Source: Apilactobacillus kunkeei (GTDB taxonomy: Bacteria; Bacillota; Bacilli; Lactobacillales; Lactobacillaceae). Taken from it: 64,000 bases of DNA. Positions 1-10,400 of this stretch are shown in pieces. Numbering within the stretch: the stretch's first letter is position 1; the number at the start of each line of letters is the position of its first letter. A program made the position numbers and the translations under genes. The stretch is taken from NCBI RefSeq assembly GCF_005930975.1, contig NZ_VBSE01000040.1, positions 62,001-126,000 on the forward strand. The letters are read 5' to 3'. The notes under the pieces are model-generated. The model was not told the origin of the DNA. It worked only from the letters and a program-made list of their open reading frames with translations, and did no database searches.

Positions 1-3000
1 GCATACTTATATCCTGTTGGAAGGCCTGTAACTGCATTTCCCGCACTACTGCTTCCTGCAAACAATGGTAGTAAATCATCATCATTGACCTTAATCAATG
101 GATTGTTTGAAGTATCGGAAAATACCTTATTATTGTAAATATTTAAGAATTTAACATGTTTATTTGAATGATATGGTGCATTATCAGTAACTCTAACAAT
201 CGCATTATCATTAACATTGCCAGTGGCATCATTCCATAAAATAATTTGTCCATTTGGATCATAAACATGGAAACCAGCATCTTGGTTACCACCACTAGAA
301 GGTAAGTCGGCAATTAAAATATTACCTGTGGTCTTATCAACTCTGACTACACCAGTTCCAACTTTTTGATTATTATTAACATCAATCAATGTGGCATTGT
401 GGATAACAGCAGTGTCATTGTAAGTAGTGACATATAAATGACTATTATCGGAAATAATTGGAGTTCCTGTGTCAGCTTGATATGCATCTGTACTAGTAGT
501 TGCATGTACACCTTCTGAATCAGCTACTGACAAGGTTCCATTAGCAAGATCAACATTAGCAACAACGTCTTGATGATCAATCACGTTGCCGTGATCATCT
601 TTAATTGGTAATTGAGAAAGTGTAACTTGACGGTTCCCAGCATCATAAGGGAATGATTGAGCATGCCAATTACCATCCTTATCCTTATAAAGAGTTGTAT
701 TAGCCAAGATAATATTGTTTCCATCTGATGTCACAATTGACTTAGTTGTCTTAATTGATCCATCTGGTTGACCAATTACTGTTACACCATCAGAGGTATT
801 TCCAGTATCGTTACCATTAATGTCATCCATATGAACACCATTAAGTTTTTGTTCACTTGGAATTAGCACAATTGGACTTGGGACAGGTTGACCTTCTGGA
901 ATATCAAAGCCCTTAAATCCAGGAGCATTTGAAACAACGGTCTTACTACCATCATCATTTACATGAATCTTAGCAGCTCCCTCATGGATGGACCCATTAC
1001 TACCAACTTGAGCAGCTACTGATTGATCTTGAACAGCTTTTTCGGCATTAACATGGTAAGTTACATTACCATCCTTATCGACTGACTTTGTAATTGGTGC
1101 GTTGCTGTGAGCAATAAAGACATTACCTTGATTATCCTTAGTTATGGATGATTTTGCTACTTCCATGTTTCCATTGTCATCCACTTTAGCAGTTAGGTTA
1201 CCAGCTTGAGATGTACCATCAGATGAATCATAACTACCATTAGGAATGCTAATTGTTCCATCAGTATTAATAGGGAATGATTCACCATGATAATTACCAT
1301 CATTGCCTTTTGTAACCGTCGTACCAGCAGGAATTAGGTATTTTCCATCCGATGATTTAGTATTTTTAGTTACAACAATATCACCATTTTGGTTACCTTT
1401 AACTGGTATATCACCAGTTGAACCAGTATCTTTGCCATCTGAATCAAAATGAACACCATTTACGACATCATTAACTGGTTTTAACACGACATTACCAGTA
1501 TCCATATCAACTGGTACATTGGATTGACCAGCATATCCTGGAATATTGGAGATGATTGTTTTTGTTCCATTATCAGGATCAATTTTAACCGTAGCAGCAT
1601 CCTCAATTCGTTGCCCATTTTGACCTGTCTTAGCTGGAATATTTTGAGTAGCAGGAACTGCTTTGGCAGTAACGTGGTATGAGACATCCCCATTTTCAAA
1701 TTTAGGAACTACTTCTTGTCCCTCATCGACTTGATATATTGTTCCATCAGGTGCCTTAGTTACCGATGCTTTGGCAATTGTAATCTTGTCCGTGTATGGA
1801 TCAATATTAACCGTTATTTTGCCTGGGTATGAAGTGTTAGCATCCTTGTCATATTGACCATTAGTAATGCTAAACGTCCCGTCCGGATTAGCAGGAATTG
1901 TGTATCCATCAGCATGGTATGTGCCGTCTGCTTCATGTCGAACGCTTGATCCTTGAGGAACAAAGTAATAGTTATGATCATCATTCATACCTTTAGCAAC
2001 ATGGTCTTTTGAAGTGACAATTGTTCCATCTTCATTAGTATTTACTGGTAGTTGGGTAACCGCCTTTTCTTGATTATCCTTACCATCAATGATTGCAGTT
2101 GGTAAATTAGCTTGGGTTGGAACAACGGGGATAATATATTCATCTTCATTACCCGTAGTCTTATTAATAATAATATTCTTGGAAACATCAAATACGTATC
2201 CATCTGGTAATTCGTTAATTGCCTTTGATGCATCCTTGGTACCATAATTGACCGGCATTCCATCAGCACGGGTAACCTTCAATTGATATTTCTTATTTGG
2301 ATTAGAATCTGTAAATTCTTCACCGGTATATGAATTTTTAAATTTAACATTAGATGTGTAATCATAAGGATAATTTTCAACAACGTTTACTTGAGCTGCT
2401 GTATTAACATTTCCTTGACCATCATTCCAATTAACGCTTTGATTATCAGGATTACTAATATGGTATCCTTCGTGGTTCAATCCTAAGTTAGAAACACTGG
2501 ATAAATCAGAACTTGGTAATACTTTTCCAGTTGATTTATCAACATTAATTAATGCTGTTCCATCAACTTTTTTACCTTTTTCATCTATTAATGTAGCATT
2601 TGTAATTCTTGCGGTATCGTCTTTACTCTTAATTTGATATCCATTTCCGGTCTTACTTACAACTACACCGTTATTAGCTTGATATGCATATCCATCTTTT
2701 GTAATAGTATGAATACCATTTACATTAGGTTCGTTTAATGTAAGAGAGCCATCATTATTAAGCTTTGCATAAACTTGTTGGCTGTTAATCTTCTTACCAT
2801 TTTCATCGGTGATCGTGGCGTCATTTATGACAACGTTACCATTATCATCTAATGGAAGAGTCTGAACGTGATAAGATCCATCTGTATTAATTGTTACTGG
2901 AGACTTAGCAACTGCTACATTCTTACCATCATCAGTATTAGTGTTGTTTACCAATGTTAATGAGCCATCATCATGTCCTTGAACCTGAGCGATAGCAATA

Positions 3001-4400
3001 GTTTTTCCAGTATCCTTACTATTGATATCATCAGCATGAACATTAGATAAATTAGTAATTCCAGGATTAAGAATTGGCAAACTAGTATCTGTATTCATAT
3101 CGACATTATCTTTTCCAACGAATCCAGGAATTGTTGACTTAATTGTCTTAGTTCCATCTGAATTTGTATGGATAATCGCTGCATTTTGGATTGTTTGACC
3201 GTTCTTACCAGCTTTTGCAGGTACTAATTGATCTTGTTGTTGAACTTGACTTGAAATGTGATATGAAGTTGAGCCATCACTATTAATAATAGGAGTAATT
3301 TGGCTACCCTTCTTTGCAACAAATACTTTACCTGTACCATCATCAATTGCGGTATCACTATTTACTTGCAATGAGCCGTCATCATTTAAGTGAGCAGTAA
3401 TTGCTCCGGTAGTACTAGTTCCATCATTGCCATCATACGATGCATTATTGATGGTAATAGTTCCATCTGAATTTCTTGATAATGATTCTGCACTATAGGT
3501 TCCATCAGCATTCTTGGTAACTTTAGCACCTGCAGGAATGACGAATTTACCATCTTTTGAAATGGAATTTGAAACTACAGAAACACTGCCATCATTATTT
3601 CCTTGAACGCTTAATTGATCCGTAGTTGAACCTGTGTCTTTACCATTTTGGTTGTTGTGGACACCATCAATAGTTTCCTTAATAGGTGTTAACTCAAATT
3701 GTGCTGTACTGGTATTTGGAGGAACTACTTCACTCTTTTGACCATTATCTAAACCAAATCCAACGACATTGGATGTAACTGTCTTAATTCCAGTATTTGG
3801 ATCAAACTTGATAGTTGCACCATCATTAACAACAGGTCCATTCACACCCGCTATGGCTGGAACAGTCTTAACAAGTTTATGTTCAACAGTCTTTACATGG
3901 TATTCAGTTACACCATTATTAATTACTTTTTCGACTATAGTATTGGCTTTAGCAGTATATGCATCATTATTATTACCGACTATAGTAGTATCATTAACAA
4001 CTTTAATTTTTCCATCTGGGCCAATAATCCCTTTAATATTTGCTTTTAGTCCAGTATCTTTACCTCTGTGATCAAAATGAACGTTGTTAATTTCAACTGT
4101 TTGGTCAGTTTGGTTATATGGTAAACCATCAACATCAGGTTGATTTTTATCATTAACCGATACAATTGAACCAGCAGGAACAATGTAAGAACCATCATCG
4201 CTAGTGATATTCTTAGTAACAACTTGATTGCCTTCACTATCTTCGCTTACCGGTAGATTACTAATTGTTGAGTTGGTCTTTTGACCATCAGAATTGATAG
4301 AAACATTGCCATACCCAATTAATTTACCAATAGCATTGTATCCACTACCAATTGTATTTTCTATATTTGGATGAATATCTTCACCCACACTAACTTTGTA
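1..4400 (-). repeat. Gene A class-2 stalk repeats in a ~2.2 kb super-repeat
   Basis: Units of about 620 bases recur, marked by GVHxDxxGKDTG near 832, 1451, 3031 and 3658 and by SDGKxxIPAGT downstream of each. They are nested in a larger period: the landmark at 832 recurs at 3031, exactly 2199 bases (733 codons) away, and the block containing NATLID, WND and a Tyr-rich segment at about 200-700 recurs at about 2400-2900. All copies stay in frame. The sequence is beta-strand-like, rich in Asp, Asn, Gly, Thr and Val, with frequent DGS and NDDG turns. I cannot assign a Pfam family. The array may continue past position 1. Confidence 0.8.
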
Positions 4401-7400
4401 GGTGTTTCCATTATCACCCTTAACAACGCCGTTATTGTCAATTTTGGTAATGCTAGTGGTTCCATCCACGTTACCACTTACTGTTACATTGACGTTATTG
4501 GCAACAACTTTACCATTACCATCAATAACAGAAATGGAAGTTTGAGATGATGTTGGTGTAACAACATATGCATCTTGTCCTTTATACTTTTTAGCGTTTG
4601 TTGTTGTAAAACCAGGATTATCTGGCGTAACAAATGGTTTACCATTACCAGTATTGGAATTATAGGTACCAACACCTACACTAGCACCGTTAGAAGTCAC
4701 TACTTTAACCGTTTGTTGGTCTTTTGGTGTTCCATCGGGTAATAATGATAGATAGTAATAATTTGAATCTGTACTGTTTGCCGCAATATGAACCAATACA
4801 TCCTTGTTTACATTCGAAATATTGTTGATTGTGTAGTTATTAGCATCATTATCGGTAATCTTTACACTATTATTAGAACTATCAGCGGTTACTCCATCTG
4901 ACTGTTGGTCTGTTAAGCCTGTGATATCCACATAGACTGGTTTTTTATCAGTCTTATTTGGATCATTATGTCCCTTAAGTTGAACGTTAACGACTTTTCC
5001 AGTATCTTGTCCCGTTAATGCATTATAGATATGAATATTAACAGATTGTGGGGTGCTATTAGTTGTAACATTAAATGTGTCATCTTTATCATTTTGTTGT
5101 GAATTATATCCTGGTAAATCAGGAGTTACCACCATATGACCATCTTTATCATAACTAATGGTTCCAGAAAACGGAAGAATGGTTCCATCTTCTCGTTTAA
5201 TTGGCACTTTGTCACCTGGATCATACTCAAAGGCTTTCTTTGTTACATTAATAATTGGTGTGTAGTTTCCTTGACTGTCTTGTTTCAAGTCAATCGAACT
5301 ACCGGGTGTAACGGTATAACTAATATGCTTTCCATCAGTATCTTGTTTTCCAACGAATCCACCGCTAACAACACTAGTGATACGAGAAGAACCGTCTTCA
5401 TTTCCTTGAACCATAACAGTCGCAGTTCCAACTTTTTCACCAGTATTTGTATCAATAATGTCTACGTTAGTCTGAACAGGTGCGGTAGTAGGTTGTAAAA
5501 TCGCATTCCCATTATTATCAAATTGTGCATTAACTGATTGCGCGAAACCTGGTAGATTGGATATTGCTTGCTTTCCGCCTGAAGCATTAGCAGAAATGGT
5601 TGCACCACCATTAATTTGACTGCCCGTATCTGTAACAGCGTTTACTTGTTCAGTTCCTACGTAAGATGAAGCAACTGAGACACTAAACTTAGTTGAATCA
5701 TTTGGGTCTTGGACAATCGCAGTACCAGCAGTAATACTATATCCATTATGACCATCAATCAATGTAGCATTGCTTGGTGTGTCCACGGATGTGATGTATG
5801 AATTACCGTCTGAATTTCCTTGCACATGAACGGTCATAGAACCAATAGCTTTACCAGTTTGTGAATCATAAACTGTGATAGTTGTTTGTACAGGATTCTT
5901 TGAAGGTGTCAATACAGCATTACCATTTGCATCGATATTAGCTGGATCACTACCGTCAAATCCCGGCACATTAGATATCGATTTTTTGATTCCATCATTG
6001 GTCCTAATAGTTGCACCAGCAGCAATTGAATTACCTTTATCAGTAACCGCACTAGTAGTGTAATCGGCTGGTGATTCTGGATCTACTACAATAGAAGGAC
6101 TAACTTTACCGGCGACATATTGTGGTGTTAAAACATCACCTTTCTTAACAGTATAAGTATTGCCCTTACTATCTTTAATCTGAGTGTTTGAATCAATGTC
6201 AGTAACATAGGAATGCCCATCATTTTTTCCTTGAACATAGACCTGAACTTCACCGACACGACTACCATCCTTGCTACTGATTACAGGAACGGTCACCTTA
6301 ACCGGTGATGCTGATGGTGTTACAACGGCATTATTACCCTTCATCTGTCCAGGGTTACTACCATCAAATCCTGGTAAACCAGGTTTAATGGTTAGTGTTC
6401 CATCACTATTAATGACAGTCGCACCACCATCAACAGATGTTCCGTTAGCTGTCACGGCAGGTGTCTTAGTAACAATGTCCTTATCGACAATTCCTTCCAC
6501 GTAAACAGTAACATTTCCTGCATCATCAGTGTAAGCTTTCACGTTGTCTCCAACACTTACCTTATATCTTCCTGTATCGCTATTAAAGACACCTCTACCA
6601 TTGATTGAAGTAATCTTAGAAGAACCATCAGATTGACCTTGCGCGGCAACTTCTACATAAACAGGTTTATTATTAACCATTATTGGTGTAGTGGTGTTTT
6701 GTTGATAAACCGGTAACTTAACCGTTTCTGGTGTATCTGCTGGAGTAACAATATCTTGTTGACTATTACCACTACCGGCAGTTCTAGTTGGATTGCTTGA
6801 ATTAAATCCTGGCAAATAAGTAATTGTATGCAAACTACCATCAGCATCTTGACGTCTGTATCCACCTTGAGACACGGAACCACCAGCATCAGTTTGCACA
6901 TTTACATATTTCTTATCACTTGTTGTTGCTAATTTCACATGATAAGTAGGGTTACCATTAACATCAGTAACAATTCCGATTCTGGTTTTATTATCTATAG
7001 TATATTGTAATCCGTCATTTTTGCCAGTCGATACATTGACAGTCTTCACAGCATTCACAGATCCGTCACTATTCCCTTTAACTGGAACAGAAGCTGTTAA
7101 ACCGGTTGGATTTCCATTAGCATCATCAATATATACTGTAGCATTTCCAACAGATGGTTGAACTGTATACATACCAAAGTTATCCACGTTTAATCCGGTA
7201 GTATTTGAAGAAATGGCAAAACCTGGCAATTGTGGTGTGATTGAAATAACATTACCATTTGATTTATCAACTTTAGCAATCCCCTTAAAAGGAATACGCT
7301 TCCCAGAAGGTGTATCAATTGGTAACAATGACCCGTCTTGAATGTATTGCACATCAGGAACAAAAATATCATATGTGGACTTATCGTATTGTTTCATTGG

Positions 7401-10400
7401 GGTCTTGGATAAATCTAGAACATATCCCTTATTATTTTTCGCAACATCATTTGTTAAACTGGTAAATGCTGTTTTGGCTTGATAATTAGACATGTCCAGT
7501 GTGCCATTAGTGATAGCTGTATCCAATGGTACATTGGCGATAGCAACTAGTCTGGTCTTATCACCATTTGTTGCAATAACTCTAATCGTACCTTTATTAT
7601 CACTATCATTTAGTGAATCAGAACCACTATAAGATGAATCATCAAAAGGAGTAATATTTTGTCCATTAATTAAGTATTCTCGGTATTCTGGTGTTGGTAG
7701 TGGATTACTTGATGTCTTATTTGTATAATATTGTGCTTCGTTTGAATCACGATCGCTTAAATGATTCAAAATACCACTAATATTTTTCAAGAAACCTTGA
7801 GCAGTTGGCAATGCTGGAATCGAGTGCATGTCATTATCTGAACCATAATTATTTTGTAATTTTAATTCTTTTCCATCATCCAATCGGGTCCAAACACTGT
7901 TGTATCCTTCAACATTGTTTTGATAGCTATCATTACTTGGGCGAAGTGAACTGGTTACACTGGCAATTGGTTGATATGCTGCACCTTGTTTATCTGTTAA
8001 ACCAGTGTTCATAAATGTGTTTAAACGGATTCCTACAGTATCAATTGGTTTTGTTCCCAAATCAATATCGCCATTAAAGACGATACTGCCATCACTTAGA
8101 GTTGTGGAATTGTTTGGATTTAATGATATCGTTTCAGCTAAAGTTTCACTATTGTTATTAGCTTTATACATATTACGGTAAACGTCACCATTATTGGATG
8201 TTGCATCAAAAGTTCCAGTAACGTAATGTACTTCTACTTGGTGTTCTTTTGCATCATCTCCAACATTGTTTAAGGTAGCACTGAATTTAGCATGAGTGTG
8301 TCCATTAGCATCAACGTAGGTTTGAATATTATTATTAAACTCAATTGAAGGTGAACCTGAAAAGTTAATGGAAGTATCGTTTCTGGCATTTTGACCTGAC
8401 ACAACCGAAGGATTATTTCCATTAAAGGATTCGTTAAATCTCTTAACAACAGTTTCATTATCAGACATTCCAGCAATTGTTTGTCCTAATGCTTTCGCAA
8501 TATTAATAATAATTCCTGGTAAATCAGGATCATCAATATTATTAAGTTTCTTTTTGAAATCATTCTTGGACATACCAGCAATTTCAGCAAAAGTACTACC
8601 GCTTAAGTAATTTCTTTGAATATTTAAGTCATTTGCGTTAGTGGTGTCATCTAATCTTGGTGTTGAATTAATTGCATTATTAGTGTCTCGCTTCCATAGA
8701 GTATTAATGGCTGCATTAATTTCAGCTTGAGATGGTTGTTGATAAACATTTTTATTTTTTTCAGGGTTATAGGCACCTGATCGTCTGTTATCAGTAGTTA
8801 CAATATTCCCGTTTTGAATTTGATCACTATAATCTTGGTTTTTAGCAATAATATCTTCATACAATTGAACGTAGTATTGTAAATAATCAAATGCGGTATC
8901 AAAATAAACATTATTTACCGTCACGCCTGTATTAGGAATTGTCTGCCAAGTGTATGGATAACTAAAGCTAAAGCGATTCTTGGTATCTGAACCAGATGGC
9001 TTATAACCGTTAGTCGTTCCATTAATATCTTGAAAAATTTCACTACTATTAAAATTACTATTATTTTCATCTAGCGCAGTTCCATTACGGCGATAATGGT
9101 ATATATAAGGATTCAATTGGTACCCACTACTGGTCTTAATGCTTGAAATATTATTATCATCCAGAATGGCACCAAATACATCAATAGAAGATAAACTTAG
9201 CTTAGGTCCAGCCGCACCATTTAAATCTGTTCCAGGTGTAATATTTAATGACAAATTAAATTTCTTAGGATTAAATGCCACAATTGGTAAAAAGGCAACA
9301 CGAATTGGATGAGCTTTTGCTCCAGTATTTAGGTTAATATTCAAAGTCCCATTTTGTAGAACTACAATCTTACTAGTTGATTGAATTCTTCTATTACTTT
9401 TTGCCATCGTTGCGTAAGGACCATAGATAAATGCGTTGTATAATCCCGCATAAGCAGTATCAGCGACTTTAGCGTTAACATTAAATTCCCCGCCGCTTTG
9501 GATTTGCATCCCATGACCTAACCACACTACTGCGTTAGTGGTTTTAGTACTTGTATCATTTGGAACACTTCTTTGATTCGTATTACTATAGACCAAATTG
9601 GGGTTCAATGCTGTGGGAGTAACTCCATTGGGAACATTTAGGTTAACAATCCCTTTAATAACGATATTTCCACTATCCCCTGAGCCAGTGTCTTCAGGCT
9701 TATTTATGTTTCCTACTCTAATAGCATTAGTGTTATTACTTAAAGTGATGTTAACGATAGCACCCTTGTGCACATTAATATTATTGTTCGCCATAATGGC
9801 ATAACTAGGCATTTTAGTAGAATCAATTTTTTCCGTTTTTACTAATTTACCCCAACTCTTAGTATAAATATAGTTATCAATTTCAACCGGACTTAAGCTC
9901 ACACTGGCATTTTCTTGAAATACAATATAATTAGCAATCAAAGAATTAAAAGCGTACTTAGCGTCTGAACCGAAGACAACCTTTCCACCTAATTGATTCA
10001 AGTTGGAATAAGTTTCGGTATATTTGATGGTCCCATCAGCATCTGTTGTAGCGTCATTTGCCATAACATTGCCACCAATAACATAATTACCATTACCATT
10101 ATTGGAATTAAATAATTCATCAAATTTGCCGGAATAATTTACATTATCATATTCAACAAAACCATCACCATTCACTACGTATGGAGATGATAAACTTGTG
10201 ATATTTTGAATTTTGACCGTCGCATTACTATTAGATTGATTAAAAGTATACGTTCCGCTTAATGTAAACTTATTTTGTCCATCAATAATTAAATTATCTA
10301 GATTAGCAACAGTGCCCGAAGCGTTAATATTATTAGTTAACACAATTTTCTTAATATTATTTGAACTAGATGCTTGCATCGCATTATTAAATTGAACGTT

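Noticed and set aside
3769-4071. A 100-codon plus-strand frame with hydrophobic stretches opposite gene A
   Set aside because: It is antisense to the Thr/Val/Asp-rich beta-repeats and the apparent membrane segments come from that complement. No SD or terminator serves the plus strand.
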